Positions 34,301 to 43,900 of a stretch of 64,000 nucleotides of DNA are shown here, piece by piece. A model generated the notes under the pieces. The model had not been told where the DNA came from. It was given only the letters and a program-made list of their open reading frames with translations, and did not search any database. Numbering within the stretch: position 1 is the stretch's first letter; each line of letters opens with the position of its first letter. Source of the DNA: Janthinobacterium agaricidamnosum NBRC 102515 = DSM 9628 (lineage in GTDB: Bacteria; Pseudomonadota; Gammaproteobacteria; Burkholderiales; Burkholderiaceae_D). Location: contig NZ_HG322949.1 of NCBI RefSeq assembly GCF_000723165.1, positions 5,641,995 through 5,705,994 on the forward strand. The letters run 5' to 3'. The translations under genes and the position numbers were made by a program.

Positions 34301-35008
34301 ATAATAATTCGACGCATCCGCTTCGGTCAGCGCCGCTTCACCCAGCATGTCGTAGGAATAGCGGTAGCCGCGGGTTTCATTGTCGCGGCTGTTTTTCAGC
34401 GCTTCCTCGATCGTCTGGCCGGTGACGAACTGGTTGCCGAGCATGCGCATGGCCAGGTCGACGCCTTTGCGTATCAGCGGTTCGCCGCCCTTGGCGATCA
34501 GTTTCGACAGCGCCGAGCCGAGGCCGCGTTCGCTGCTGGTGCTGACAAGCTTGCCGGTAATCAACAAACCCCAGGTCGCCGCGTTGACGAACAGCGACGG
34601 CGATTCGCCCAGGTGCTTGCGCCAGTCGCCCTTGCTGATCTTGTCGGCGATCAGGCGGTCGGCGGTTTGACTGTCGGGAATACGCAACAAGGCTTCAGCC
34701 AGGCACATCAGCGCCACGCCCTCTTCCGACGACAGCGAGAATTCGTGCATCAATGCATCGACGCCAGAGGCGCGGGTACGTTTTGCGCGTACCGCGGACA
34801 CCAGCCGGTGCGCCAGCGCCTGGGCTTCGGCCTTGCTGGCGGCGCTGCCTTGCCTGATCTGTTCCAGCAGCCATTGGACGGCGCTGGCTTCGTCGCGGCG
34901 GTAGGCGGCCGTGACGGCGGCGCGCTGGGGACTGGGGTCGCGCAGGATTTCGGCTTGCAGGGTGGCGAAGGGCGTCGAGGAGGTTGCCGGTGGGGCCGCA
35001 GGATGCAT
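31355..35008 (-). CDS. putA: bifunctional proline dehydrogenase / pyrroline-5-carboxylate dehydrogenase
   Basis: 1217 residues. Oxidises proline to glutamate in two steps with FAD and NAD. The proline dehydrogenase barrel spans roughly 150-480 (GPGISVKLSALHARYS, NIDAEESDRLELSLD, VRLVKGAYWDSEIK). The aldehyde dehydrogenase part follows (SPWNFPLAIFTGQIAAALAAGN, ETGGQNALIVD, catalytic Cys in GQRCSALR) with a C-terminal extra domain. The N-terminus starts with a low-complexity Pro/Ala stretch and lacks the ribbon-helix-helix repressor domain of E. coli PutA, so control must come from elsewhere; the divergent Lrp-type gene at 35219 is the obvious candidate. Confidence 0.97.
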   Translation of the reverse strand: MHPAAPPATSSTPFATLQAEILRDPSPQRAAVTAAYRRDEASAVQWLLEQIRQGSAASKAEAQALAHRLVSAVRAKRTRASGVDALMHEFSLSSEEGVALMCLAEALLRIPDSQTADRLIADKISKGDWRKHLGESPSLFVNAATWGLLITGKLVSTSSERGLGSALSKLIAKGGEPLIRKGVDLAMRMLGNQFVTGQTIEEALKNSRDNETRGYRYSYDMLGEAALTEADASNYYVSYEMAIHAIGRASNGRGIQQGPGISVKLSALHARYSRAQRARVMAELLPRLKSLLLLAKKYNIGLNIDAEESDRLELSLDLMEALAFDPELAGFDGIGYVVQAYQKRCPFAIDYLIDLARRSGRKFMVRLVKGAYWDSEIKRAQVDGLSAYPVYTRKVYTDVSYLLCAQKLLAASAVIYPQFATHNAHTLSTIYTWAKRDGIDDYEFQCLHGMGETLYDQVVGPANLDKPCRIYAPVGSHETLLAYLVRRLLENGANSSFVNQIVDENIAIETLIKDPLELAREQGGQPHPGIALPLDMFGAERKNSAGLDLANEDVLRDISATLVEARTWHAGPLIDGPVSLDPHQQIISNPARHDDMVGKVAEAGIADVEAALASASAYAMDWQTTEPSLRAAALKRAADLYETHRIELIALAIREAGKSLPNAIAEVREAVDFLRYYAAQVEHTPNTLALGPITCISPWNFPLAIFTGQIAAALAAGNVVLAKPAEQTPLIAHRAVELLHQAGVPSGALQFLPGRGETVGAGLCNDQRVKGVIFTGSTEVAQLINRTLARRSVDEACDIALIAETGGQNALIVDSSALPEQVVQDAISSAFDSAGQRCSALRVLFLQQDIADKTIKMLKGAMQELRVGNPDRLVTDIGPVIDSEAQRNLLAHINKLKTTAISHFSLDLPPVSGTFVAPTVLEITSLSELTQEVFGPVLHVIRYQRADLPQLIDSINASGYGLTLGIHSRIDETIDFITARAHVGNIYVNRNIVGAVVGVQPFGGEGKSGTGPKAGGPLYLKRLQRNPFTAAQHQRQASPALDALTAWANTQGKHKLATLADDYARTTLLGSSIALPGPTGERNTLSFAARGPVLCVAASADVLLNQLAAIVATGNSAIVLAQLPTLIPADLPAVLSERIQVINSLEASDYPFQVALVEPVLSKQVKPLLAARNGALVTTIETTEEGVIPLWRLVAERALCVNTTAAGGNASLMTLSV

Positions 35009-35218
35009 GAAAGACTCTTTACAAGGAAAAATTTAAAACCGGATTTTGTGCAAAACACTGTCAAAAACGCAGGGTCGCCAGCATAAAAAACGGATAGTCG
35101 GATGATTCGATTGTAAAGTGGTTTCTTAAGGATTAATTCTGGTAATACGCAGTACTAGCCATAGATAGTTTTTAATGCGACAATTTAACCAAATATAATT
35201 AATTAGGGGTGGCCTGGT

Positions 35219-35674
35219 ATGCTCGACAAGATCAGCAAGAAAATCTTAATGGAATTGCAGAGCGATGGACGCATCAGCAATGTGGAACTGGCGGCGCGCG
35301 TCAACCTGTCGCCTGCGGCTTGCCTGGAACGCGTGCGCAAGCTGCATGAATCCGGCTATATCATGGGCTACACCGCCCAGCTGAATCCGCAACTGCTGGA
35401 CGTTTCGCTGCTGGTATTCATCGAAGTGGTATTGGATCGCACCACGCCGGAAGTATTCGACGCCTTCAAGCATAGCGTACAAATCATTCCGGAGGTACTG
35501 GAATGTCATATGGTGGCCGGCGGTTTCGATTATCTGGTCAAGGCGCGCGTCAAGGATATGGCCGCTTACCGCGAATTCCTCGGTAAAACCCTGTTGCAAA
35601 AAGGCGTGCGCGAAACCCACACCTATGCGGTGATGGAAGAAGTGAAGAACACGACGAAACTTCCCATCAAGTAG
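35219..35674 (+). CDS. Lrp/AsnC-family regulator, probable activator of putA
   Basis: 151 residues. N-terminal helix-turn-helix (LDKISKKILMELQSDGRISN, VNLSPAACLERVRKL) and C-terminal RAM ligand-binding domain (PEVLECHMVAGGFDYLVKARV). It is divergent from putA with 210 bases between, AT-rich near this gene, the usual arrangement of Lrp-type PutR regulators that activate putA in response to proline. The role is inferred from position and the missing DNA-binding domain in PutA. Confidence 0.9.
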   Translation: MLDKISKKILMELQSDGRISNVELAARVNLSPAACLERVRKLHESGYIMGYTAQLNPQLLDVSLLVFIEVVLDRTTPEVFDAFKHSVQIIPEVLECHMVAGGFDYLVKARVKDMAAYREFLGKTLLQKGVRETHTYAVMEEVKNTTKLPIK

Positions 35675-35698
35675 GCACAGGCTGTCCCGCACGAAACC

Positions 35699-36517
35699 TC
35701 AATGACGCTGGACTTCGATCAGTTCGATCTCGAACAGCTTGGGCCACAGTTTGCCCGTCACAAACAAACGCTTGCCGCGGCTGTCCCAGGCAATGCCGTT
35801 GAGCACGGCGTCAGGATTGTCGGTGCCGCGCTGCCCGGGCGGCAGCAAGCCCGTCAGGTCGATCCAGCCGACCACCGCGCCGCTGGCAGGATCGATGCGG
35901 GCGATCACGTCGGCGCCCCATATGTTGGCAAACAGCTGGCCGTCGACCATTTCCAGCTCATTCAGGCTGGCGATCGGCTTGCCCTCGGCCTTGACTTCGA
36001 CGCGGCGCACCTCGGCCAGGGTGTGCGGATCCAGCACCCGGATGAAGGCGCTGCCGTCGCTCATGTAAACGGAGTCACGGTCGCTGGCCAGGCCCCAGCC
36101 TTCTCCCGGGTAGTGGAACTTGCGCTTGAGCTTGAATGTCTTCTGGTCGAACACATAACCGACTTGCGAGGTCCAGGTCAGGCCGATGATGTCATTGCCC
36201 ACATCGGTGATGCCTTCGCCAAAGACATCCTTGTCCAGCATCGTTCGCTGCACCACCCTGCCGCTGCTCAAGTCCACCTTGCGCAGCGACGATTGCCCAT
36301 TCTGGCCCGTGCTTTCATACAAGTGGCCATCCTTGAACAGCAAGCCCTGCGTGAACGCCTGGGGATCGTGCGGATAGGTGTTCTTGACGAAGTAGCGATA
36401 CACGGGGATGGCCGCCTGGGCGTAAGCCATCTCGCTGATCAGGCCGACGCTGCACAACAGGCCCAGCAGCAAAGATGCTGCATGGCGCTTCCAATTGACT
36501 TTCCCGGTGTTGTTCAT
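35699..36517 (-). CDS. glutaminyl-peptide cyclotransferase (glutamine cyclotransferase family), exported
   Basis: 272 residues. N-terminal signal peptide (SLLLGLLCSVGLISEMAYAQA). The rest matches the plant/bacterial type glutamine cyclotransferase beta-propeller: FTQGLLFKDGHLYESTGQNGQSSLRK as blocks, GEGITDVGNDIIGLTW, PGEGWGLASD, LNELEMVDGQLFANIWGADVIARIDP and LNGIAWD. The enzyme forms N-terminal pyroglutamate on periplasmic or secreted peptides. It converges with the Lrp gene, 24 bases apart. Confidence 0.9.
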   Translation of the reverse strand: MNNTGKVNWKRHAASLLLGLLCSVGLISEMAYAQAAIPVYRYFVKNTYPHDPQAFTQGLLFKDGHLYESTGQNGQSSLRKVDLSSGRVVQRTMLDKDVFGEGITDVGNDIIGLTWTSQVGYVFDQKTFKLKRKFHYPGEGWGLASDRDSVYMSDGSAFIRVLDPHTLAEVRRVEVKAEGKPIASLNELEMVDGQLFANIWGADVIARIDPASGAVVGWIDLTGLLPPGQRGTDNPDAVLNGIAWDSRGKRLFVTGKLWPKLFEIELIEVQRH

Positions 36518-36590
36518 CTATCTGTGGTGGTTGAAAGTGGAGAGGCGCTTATTTATTGTAAGCAGAGAAGCAGGCGGCGCGCATGCATCG

Positions 36591-37571
36591 TTATTCGACG
36601 TGGCCCTTGGGCGCAATCCCGCCGCCGGCCGCCGTCGCCTGGCGCAGGGTCACCGTATTCATGCCTTCCAGGTGCGCGCGCAGCCATTTGTGGGCCGGGC
36701 TGCGGGCGTCGCGTTCATGCCACAGCATGTCCAGGTGAACCGCGGGCAAGGTGAACGGCAATTCCTTGTACAGCAGCGCATCGGTCATGCCGGTCGACGC
36801 GATCAAATGGCGCGGCAGCACGGTGATCAAGTCCGAGTTCGCCACCACCCTGCCGGCCGTAAAGAATTGGTTCACGGTCAGCAAGATGCGCCGTTCGCGG
36901 TGGATTTGCGCCAGCGCTTCATCGACCAGGCCGTGGGCGCGTCCGGAAAAGCTGACCAGCAAGTGGTTGGCCGCGCAATAGTTATCCAGCGTCAACGTCA
37001 CCTTGGCCAGCGGATGCTGCTTGCGCATCACGCACACGTATTTGCCGGAGTACAAGCGTTCATGGCGGATCGGCGAACCGGTTTCACTCGACAATTGCGC
37101 CGCCACGCCAGGGAAGAAACCGACCGCCAGGTCTATGTCGCCGCGCAACAGCATCGGCCGCGGTTCGCGGGTGGTCAGCGGCACCATGCGCACATTGACG
37201 CCGGGCGCTTCGCTCTCGATCGAGCGCATCAGCGACGGCAGCCAAAAGGCGGCGGTCGCGTCGGCCATTGCCATGCGGAAGGTCGCATGGGCTTTCGACA
37301 CATCGAATGTTTCCGGCGTGACGGCCGCTTCCAGGCTGGCCAGCGCCGAGCGCACCGATGGCCACAGGGCTTCGGCGCGCGGGGTCGGCTTGACGCCGTA
37401 GGCGGTGCGGATCAGCAATTCATCGCCCAGGCTTTCGCGCAGGCGCTTGATGGCGTTCGACACGGCGGGCTGGGTCATCGCCAGGTGGCCGGCGGCGCGG
37501 GTCAGGTTTTGCTCGGTCATCACGGCGTCGAATACACGCAGCAAGTTCAAGTCCAGCGTCAAAAAACTCAT
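36591..37571 (-). CDS. LysR-family transcriptional regulator
   Basis: 326 residues. N-terminal winged helix (LNLLRVFDAVMTEQNLTRAAGHLAMTQPAVSNAIKRLRESLGDELLIRT) seen in several blocks, then a periplasmic-binding-like effector domain. The N-terminal style and the second half (MLWHERDARSPAHKWLR near the end) resemble the NodD/LeuO branch. Target is unknown; the divergent small membrane protein gene at 37766 is the nearest candidate. Confidence 0.9.
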   Translation of the reverse strand: MSFLTLDLNLLRVFDAVMTEQNLTRAAGHLAMTQPAVSNAIKRLRESLGDELLIRTAYGVKPTPRAEALWPSVRSALASLEAAVTPETFDVSKAHATFRMAMADATAAFWLPSLMRSIESEAPGVNVRMVPLTTREPRPMLLRGDIDLAVGFFPGVAAQLSSETGSPIRHERLYSGKYVCVMRKQHPLAKVTLTLDNYCAANHLLVSFSGRAHGLVDEALAQIHRERRILLTVNQFFTAGRVVANSDLITVLPRHLIASTGMTDALLYKELPFTLPAVHLDMLWHERDARSPAHKWLRAHLEGMNTVTLRQATAAGGGIAPKGHVE

Positions 37572-37765
37572 GGTCGGCCCAGGATAGAGTGATTACAAAA
37601 GATGGTTAAGTAATATGGCCGTGTTATTCACGGTCTGCTTCATTTTAGTAAATATTACGCTATTACATTCATGTTTCATATAAACGGTATCAGCAACTGA
37701 AATTAGATTTATATGTTGCACTGCACTATAGTACCGTCAACGATTCTATAATGCACTGGAAATTC

Positions 37766-37987
37766 ATGTCTACCTTCATCTCCGCCTTCCATGCCAGCGC
37801 CTTGCCGCTGCAGGCAGTCTCGCCGGCCGGCGTCATCGAAGTCGTGCTGGGCAGCGCTGCCCTGCTGGCCTTCGTTTTGCTGTTCAGGCCGCTGTTGGTG
37901 GGCATTGCGCGGGCGTTGGTGCTGGTGGTAAAACCAAAATTGAGCAGGGAACAACGGCTGGCCAAGATGCAGATGCGCGATGCGTAA
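37766..37987 (+). CDS. small single-span membrane protein, unknown
   Basis: 73 residues from the ATG at 37766 (an ATG at 37751 is also possible). One clear membrane segment (IEVVLGSAALLAFVLLFRPL, then LLVGIARALVLVV) followed by a basic tail KPKLSREQRLAKMQMRDA. I recognise no family. The TAA stop is followed immediately and in frame by ATG and 26 more protein-like codons, see the next entry. Confidence 0.55.
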   Translation: MSTFISAFHASALPLQAVSPAGVIEVVLGSAALLAFVLLFRPLLVGIARALVLVVKPKLSREQRLAKMQMRDA

Positions 37988-38071
37988 ATGCTCAGCCGCA
38001 TGTTGAACAAGATGGATGCGTCGGCCCCGAGGCTATCCGCTGAATTGCGCGCGCTGGCGGCGCGCGCGTAA
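37988..38071 (+). CDS. 27-residue in-frame continuation after a TAA stop
   Basis: ATG directly after the TAA of the previous gene, same frame, encoding MLSRMLNKMDASAPRLSAEL and a short Ala/Arg tail. Because one C-to-T change (CAA to TAA) would create the stop, it may be the lost C-terminal end of the upstream protein, or a separate coupled micro-protein. Confidence 0.35.
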   Translation: MLSRMLNKMDASAPRLSAELRALAARA

Positions 38072-38115
38072 AGGACAGGCACCAATTTGCTGCGCTTGCA
38101 GCATACGTAAAAACC

Positions 38116-38142
38116 CGTAAAAGCCGCTGACTCAGCGGCTTT
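38116..38142. terminator. bidirectional intrinsic terminator
   Basis: AGCCGCTGA and TCAGCGGCT form a hairpin, with seven T residues after it on the plus strand and four on the minus strand. It serves the small membrane protein and the chalcone-isomerase-like gene ending at 38145. Confidence 0.88.
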
Positions 38143-38144
38143 TT

Positions 38145-38735
38145 TTATGTCTCCGGATCGCCGAGCAGCTTTTGCCGCAGCGCGCTATCGGCCGGATGCT
38201 TGCCCAGCCATATCTTCAGCACCACGTTGTAGAAGGCGAGGTCCGGGATCACATGGCCGACCAGTTTCCCGTTCAGCTCGCATAACGTGCCGCTGCCGGG
38301 TATCCAGTCCAGCGCGATCGTATCGCCTTTTTTCAGGCCCGGAAACATGGCGAACAATTCGCCGAATTGCATGGTCTGGCTCAGTACGCTGGTTTGCTCG
38401 GCCTTGTCGGCATTGTTGCTCAAGCCTTGCATGAACGCGTCGCCAAAGTCTTCCGAGCTGACGTCGCGCAGCATGACGATGGCCAGCCGGCGCGGACCCG
38501 GCAGCGGCAGGATCTCGGCCAGCGTGGTTTTCTTTTCCGGCAGATACAAGCCGACCGCATACACCTTGAAAATCGCCTTGTAGCGGATGCCGGCGCCGTT
38601 CAGCTTCAATTCCTTGCCGGCCAGCTGCAGTGTTTCATCGAACTTGACACCCGAGGCTTCCAGCGCGATGGCGGGGGCGCTGCACACCAGGCAGGCGGCC
38701 GCCAGCCATCCCAATATCTTTCTGCGATGCGTCAT
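38145..38735 (-). CDS. chalcone-isomerase-like exported protein
   Basis: 196 residues with a signal peptide (ILGWLAAACLVCSAPAIALEA). The mature part matches the bacterial chalcone isomerase-like family: GVKFDETLQLAGKELKLNGAG, YKAIFKVYAVGLYLPEKKT, a central RRLAIVMLRDVSSEDFGDAF and LKIWLGKHPADSALRQKLL at the end. Plant enzymes of this fold act on flavonoids, but bacterial members have no settled function and probably sit in the periplasm. Alone between a terminator and the ferredoxin gene. Confidence 0.88.
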   Translation of the reverse strand: MTHRRKILGWLAAACLVCSAPAIALEASGVKFDETLQLAGKELKLNGAGIRYKAIFKVYAVGLYLPEKKTTLAEILPLPGPRRLAIVMLRDVSSEDFGDAFMQGLSNNADKAEQTSVLSQTMQFGELFAMFPGLKKGDTIALDWIPGSGTLCELNGKLVGHVIPDLAFYNVVLKIWLGKHPADSALRQKLLGDPET

Positions 38736-38858
38736 AGGTCAGTGCTCCGTAGGGAAATCAGGCCGCGGCCGTGAGCTGCCGCGATTGCAGTGTAGAACAA
38801 TTCGGGAAGTCGTGCGGGGAGCATGCGCCAGCCGTGCCGGCGCGGTAGCGCAGGGAAA

Positions 38859-39638
<780 letters not shown>

Positions 39639-39750
39639 CTAGAGATGCACCAATATAGAACGCGCATTATGCCTCAAAATCGGCTTTTGCCCCGCGATGG
39701 GGCTTGCTTTTGCTCAATAAACAGGCATCTTCAGGGGCAATTTCAACGAT

Positions 39751-40401
39751 TCACGCGGTTTTGTTGTAAGTGAGCAAATGGTAGAACACCGTCCCCGCTT
39801 TGTCGGCGCGGATCACTTCCCATGGGATCATCCAATCCGGTTTTTGTTCCCCGGCGGCTTCATCGAACACCATCGTCAAGCCGGATTCGGCGTAGATCAA
39901 GCCGCCTTCTTTCAGCAGCGATGCGCAGACCGGCAAGATGCGCGACAAAAAGTCTTGCTGGTAAGGCGGATCGAGGAAGATGACATCGAAACGCTGGCCG
40001 CGCGCGGCCATGCCTTGCGCCACGGCCAAGGCGTCGCCGCGCACCAGCTGCACCTGGTCGGCGCGCAGCCTGGTCTTGATCTCATCGAGCTGGCGTATCA
40101 CCGGCGTGTGGGTGTCGACCATGGTGACCGATGCCGCGCCGCGGCTGGCCGCTTCGAAACCGAGCGCGCCGCTGCCGGCGAACAAGTCCAGGCATTGCGC
40201 ATCGGCCCACTCGCCGTCGCGCAAATGGTTGATCCAGTTAAACACGGTTTCGCGCACGCGGTCCGGCGTCGGACGCAAGCCGAGCGCGTCGAGCACCGGC
40301 AAGATGCTGCGTTTCCAGACGCCGCCGATGATGCGCACCTGATTGGCTGGAGGTGGACGATGGACCGGGACCTTGGCGGGTTTTTTATTCGATTTTTGCA
40401 T
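39751..40401 (-). CDS. rsmD: 16S rRNA (guanine-966-N2) methyltransferase
   Basis: 216 residues. Methylates G966 of 16S rRNA. Motifs: RIIGGVWKRSILPV, PTPDRVRETVFNWI, SAM site CLDLFAGSGALGFEAASRGA and the catalytic DVIFLDPPY. Basic N-terminal tail (MQKSNKKPAKVPVHRPPP). The rsmD-coaD-ferredoxin order is conserved in many betaproteobacteria. Confidence 0.97.
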   Translation of the reverse strand: MQKSNKKPAKVPVHRPPPANQVRIIGGVWKRSILPVLDALGLRPTPDRVRETVFNWINHLRDGEWADAQCLDLFAGSGALGFEAASRGAASVTMVDTHTPVIRQLDEIKTRLRADQVQLVRGDALAVAQGMAARGQRFDVIFLDPPYQQDFLSRILPVCASLLKEGGLIYAESGLTMVFDEAAGEQKPDWMIPWEVIRADKAGTVFYHLLTYNKTA

Positions 40402-40472
40402 GGAAAACTCAGGGATATATTGGCGGCCACTATAGCATATGGCCTCCCCGCCCCTGCCGGTGCCGGCGCTGC

Positions 40473-41369
40473 TTACTTCATGTCCGCCGCCAGCGCATTA
40501 AAGTCGTCGATCCAGCCCTGCATGCGCTTGATCGCGTGGGCTTTCTGGGCCGGCGTGGCGATCTTGATGACGGTCAGCACCAGATTCGCCGTCGCTTCAT
40601 TGGTGGTATCGAAAAAGGCCTTGCGCTCGGAATGGTCGAGGCGATTAAAACTGTCCTGTATCAAGTTGTGGATCAAGGCGATGGTGGCGTCCTTGTTCAA
40701 CTTTTCGCGCTGCACCTTTTGCACCAGGTTGACGATATTGCGCTGCCGCCTGATGCGTTCGTCGAGCCAGATCTCATTGTCCAGCGGACGCGCGTCGGAC
40801 GCCTTGCGGATACTGTCTTGCTGTTCCCTGCTGAAATTGCCGAACCATAATTCGAATTGCTCCATCGCTTTATCGAAACGGTATTGCTGGCGCTTGTCCT
40901 GGTCGCCGCGCAGGTATTTTTTGCGGTAATCGTCGTTATTCGACGCGAACTTTTTTTCCATCTGTGCAATCTGTTCCGGACGCAGCGCCATCGCCAGGTC
41001 GGCCAGTTCCGGTTGCGCCTTGAGCAGCAGCGCCTCGGTGCGTTGCTTGATGTCGCTGTAATCGGCCAGCAAATCGGCTTGCGTGACATTGCCCTGCAAC
41101 TGGCGCTGGGCATGGCTCAGCACTTGCACATAATCCTTCAACTGGGTCTTGCGGTGCCACGCGAAGAAATTGTCGATATCTTTCTTGACCCAGCCTTTTT
41201 GATCCGAATCGATATCCACGTAAGCGTTCAGCCACCAGTACAGTATCGTGTCACCATGGTTGTAGGTCAGGCGCAAGGAACTGCAAGCGGCGAGCAGCGC
41301 CAGCAATGAGACCAGTAACAACAGGCGTATCCGGGGGAGGCAGAGGGCATGCGTGTTAAACTTTTCCAT
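40473..41369 (-). CDS. DUF6279-type lipoprotein
   Basis: 298 residues. Lipoprotein signal with [19 protein letters not shown] (Cys at the lipobox), then a mostly helical, charged protein: [30 protein letters not shown] segment, and a long Gln/Arg-rich middle. It matches what I know of the uncharacterised DUF6279 lipoproteins; no enzymatic motif is visible. It is divergent from glmU with only 26 bases between the start codons, so their promoters must overlap the genes. Confidence 0.8.
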   Translation of the reverse strand: MEKFNTHALCLPRIRLLLLVSLLALLAACSSLRLTYNHGDTILYWWLNAYVDIDSDQKGWVKKDIDNFFAWHRKTQLKDYVQVLSHAQRQLQGNVTQADLLADYSDIKQRTEALLLKAQPELADLAMALRPEQIAQMEKKFASNNDDYRKKYLRGDQDKRQQYRFDKAMEQFELWFGNFSREQQDSIRKASDARPLDNEIWLDERIRRQRNIVNLVQKVQREKLNKDATIALIHNLIQDSFNRLDHSERKAFFDTTNEATANLVLTVIKIATPAQKAHAIKRMQGWIDDFNALAADMK

Positions 41370-41395
41370 ATTCTCAACTTATAAAATCACGGTCT

Positions 41396-42772
41396 ATGAA
41401 TGTTGTCATCCTCGCCGCCGGCATGGGAAAGCGCATGCAATCGGCGCTGCCCAAAGTGTTACATCCCCTGGCAGGCAAGCCGCTGCTGTCGCACGTGATC
41501 GATACGGCGCGTGGTCTGGCGCCGTCTAAATTATGCGTTATTTACGGACATGGGGGCGCAGCGGTGCTGAAGTTGCTTGAAAAGCAGAATACCGCGCAAG
41601 CCGTCCAGATCGACGCGGCGCTGCAAGAACAGCAGCTGGGTACCGGTCATGCCGTGATGCAAGCCCTGCCCTTGCTGGATGAATCCGTGCCGACGCTGAT
41701 CCTGTACGGCGACGTGCCGCTGACCAGCGCCGCCGCATTGCACCGGCTGGTGGTCGCGGCCGGCAGCGACAAGCTGGGCATCCTGACCGTGGAACAAGAC
41801 AACCCTTTCGGCCTGGGCCGCATGGTGCGTGAAAACGGCCAGATCGTGCGTATCGTCGAAGAAAAAGACGCCAGCGACGCGGAACGGGCGATCAAGGAAA
41901 TCAATAGCGGCATCATGTCGGTGCCGACCTCGCAGTTGAAAAAATGGCTGGCGGCCTTGTCGAACAACAATGCCCAAGGCGAGTATTACCTGACCGATAT
42001 CGTGGCCCAGGCGGTGGCCGATGGCGTGCCGGTGGTCTCGGCGCAACCGGCGGCGCAGTGGGAAGTGGCGGGCGTCAACAGCAAGGTGCAGCTGGCCGAA
42101 CTGGAACGCATCCATCAAAACAATATCGCGCAAGGCTTGCTGGAACGCGGCGTCACCCTGCTCGACCCGGCGCGCATCGACGTGCGCGGCGAATTGATTT
42201 GCGGACGCGACGTCACCATCGATGTCGGTTGCGTATTCGAGGGACTGGTCGAACTGGCCGACGGCGTCAGCGTCGGCGCGCACAGCGTCATCGTCAACGC
42301 CAGCATCGCGGCCGGCGCCGTGATCAAGCCGTTTTGCCATATCGAAGACGCAGTGGTCGGCCCCGCTTCGATCATCGGACCGTACGCCCGTTTGCGTCCC
42401 GGCACCGTACTGGCCGAAGACGTTCACGTCGGCAACTTCGTTGAAATCAAGAATAGCCAGGTGGCCGCGCACAGCAAGGCCAACCACCTGGCCTACATCG
42501 GCGACGCGACCATCGGCTCGCGCGTCAACGTCGGCGCCGGCACCATCACCTGCAACTACGATGGCGTCAACAAATTCCGCACCGTGATCGAAGACGACGC
42601 CTTCATCGGCAGCGACAGCCAGCTGGTGGCGCCGGTCACGGTCGGCAAAGGGGCCACCCTGGGCGCCGGCACCACGCTGACCAAGGATGCGCCAGCCGGC
42701 AAGCTGACCATTTCGCGCGCCAAGCAAATTACCATCGACAGCTGGAAGCGTCCGGAAAAGATCAAGAAGTAA
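41396..42772 (+). CDS. glmU: bifunctional UDP-GlcNAc pyrophosphorylase / glucosamine-1-phosphate acetyltransferase
   Basis: 458 residues. Makes UDP-N-acetylglucosamine for peptidoglycan and LPS. N-terminal uridyltransferase motif [22 protein letters not shown] (as blocks), [10 protein letters not shown] with the metal-binding Asp; C-terminal left-handed beta-helix of hexapeptide repeats ending with the acetyltransferase residues in [21 protein letters not shown] and NYDGVNK. glmS, the enzyme that starts this pathway, lies 1.8 kb downstream. Confidence 0.98.
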   Translation: MNVVILAAGMGKRMQSALPKVLHPLAGKPLLSHVIDTARGLAPSKLCVIYGHGGAAVLKLLEKQNTAQAVQIDAALQEQQLGTGHAVMQALPLLDESVPTLILYGDVPLTSAAALHRLVVAAGSDKLGILTVEQDNPFGLGRMVRENGQIVRIVEEKDASDAERAIKEINSGIMSVPTSQLKKWLAALSNNNAQGEYYLTDIVAQAVADGVPVVSAQPAAQWEVAGVNSKVQLAELERIHQNNIAQGLLERGVTLLDPARIDVRGELICGRDVTIDVGCVFEGLVELADGVSVGAHSVIVNASIAAGAVIKPFCHIEDAVVGPASIIGPYARLRPGTVLAEDVHVGNFVEIKNSQVAAHSKANHLAYIGDATIGSRVNVGAGTITCNYDGVNKFRTVIEDDAFIGSDSQLVAPVTVGKGATLGAGTTLTKDAPAGKLTISRAKQITIDSWKRPEKIKK

Positions 42773-42803
42773 GCTTTTCAATTTCCGCAGCGCATTCCTT
42801 ACT

Positions 42804-42837
42804 GCCGCCGCGCCCGTTTGGGCCGGCGGCTTTTTTT
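42804..42837 (+). terminator. intrinsic terminator after glmU
   Basis: GCCGCC and GGCGGC pair around an inner GCCC/GGGC stem, followed by seven T residues. Confidence 0.9.
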
Positions 42838-42846
42838 ATGCGAGTC

Positions 42847-43210
42847 TGTGGATAAAATTGTGGATAAGCCGGAACAACTTTTCCGGGGGGCGTGTATCCA
42901 TGCGCCGATCTTAAGTAATTGTCACTAGATGGGCTGTGAATAAATCTGTGCAGAAGTATGCTGATAAGCATGGGGCAAGTACTGTAAAACCGGTGCAAAA
43001 GTCGGGATAAGTTTTGTCGCTATCGATTTTTTTGCGCATATTTTCAGCACTAAAGGTCGATAGTGATTCAAGCATTGCAGGGTCTTGACGCAGCCTGTGA
43101 ATAAGCTTGTGGGTAAGCTGTTTATTGCTTGGTGATAATTTCTAAGGCATTGTTTTTGATGGTTATTTTTTGTAATTTCCTGCTTTGTTGGTAGGGTGGT
43201 GTGTGGATAA
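42847..43210 (-). other. cluster of DnaA-box-like sequences upstream of brnT
   Basis: In the 571-base gap between glmU and brnT: perfect TGTGGATAA at 42847, 42859 and 43202, and one-mismatch forms TGTGAATAA at 42935 and 43096 and TGTGGGTAA at 43109. All point the same way. No ACT-trio tract or long T-rich stretch accompanies them. Two further boxes follow brnA (43901 and 43913). No gene is visible in the gap. Confidence 0.7.
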
Positions 43211-43344
43211 ACTTGTTGGTAACAGTGGTGATAAGCGCTGAACAAGTGATGGATAAGACTGTATAACTTGGCATGCGAAGGCATGTCTTACTTGAGTTCT
43301 CATGATTTGTAACTACAATAAGGTAGTAACAAAAGGAGCTGCGA

Positions 43345-43629
43345 TTGTTTTCATGGGATGATGCGAAGAATGAAAGTAATCTGCGCAAGCATGGAGTCAG
43401 CTTTGACGTTGCCAAACTTGTGTTTGAGGATCCCTTGCACCGCACTCGACAAGATCGCATTGAAAACGGTGAGCAACGATGGCAGACGATAGGGGTGGTA
43501 CATGGCGTTGTCATGCTGTTGGTGGCGCATACATGGTATGTCGGTGAAAGTTGCATAGAGCATATACGGATCATTTCTGCGCGACGCGCTACCAAGTTGG
43601 AAAGGAAAATATATGAGCAAAGTAGCTGA
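43345..43629 (+). CDS. brnT: BrnT-family toxin
   Basis: 94 residues from a TTG start (AAAGGAG five to eight bases before it). The BrnT opening FSWDDAKNESNLRKHGVSFDVAKLVF (in blocks FSWDDAKN and RKHGVSFD) and the end IRIISARRATKLERKIYE are diagnostic of this RelE-like ribonuclease toxin family. It overlaps brnA by 17 bases, toxin first, the normal order for brnTA. Lower GC than its neighbours suggests transfer. Confidence 0.93.
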   Translation: MFSWDDAKNESNLRKHGVSFDVAKLVFEDPLHRTRQDRIENGEQRWQTIGVVHGVVMLLVAHTWYVGESCIEHIRIISARRATKLERKIYEQSS

Positions 43630-43885
43630 TCCCTTGCTGCGAGAGTTGGCGTTACTGGCGAATAAAGCGGAAAGCGATATTGATTTCTCAGACATCCCGG
43701 CTACCACGGAGCAAGACTGGGAAGGCTCTGTGCGCGGAAAGTTCTATCGTCCGCTCAAGCAGCAACTGACGGTACGAATCGATGCGGATGTGCTTGAGTG
43801 GCTAAAAAGCCAGGGCAAGGGATATCAAAGCCGTTTGAACGATATCTTACGCGCTGCGATGCTCGACAAGCTGCGTCTCAAATAA
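43613..43885 (+). CDS. brnA: BrnA-family antitoxin
   Basis: 90 residues. The C-terminal ribbon-helix-helix LTVRIDADVLEWLKSQGKGYQ with SRLNDILRAAM binds DNA and autorepresses; the N-terminal part covers the toxin. It overlaps brnT. Partner and order are as expected for brnTA. Confidence 0.93.
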   Translation: MSKVADPLLRELALLANKAESDIDFSDIPATTEQDWEGSVRGKFYRPLKQQLTVRIDADVLEWLKSQGKGYQSRLNDILRAAMLDKLRLK

Positions 43886-43900
43886 AGCCTCACGCCCGCT

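Noticed and set aside
33077..35086. 669-codon plus-strand open frame
   Set aside because: Antisense to putA, whose motifs are intact on the minus strand.
41531..42781. 416-codon minus-strand open frame
   Set aside because: Antisense shadow of glmU.
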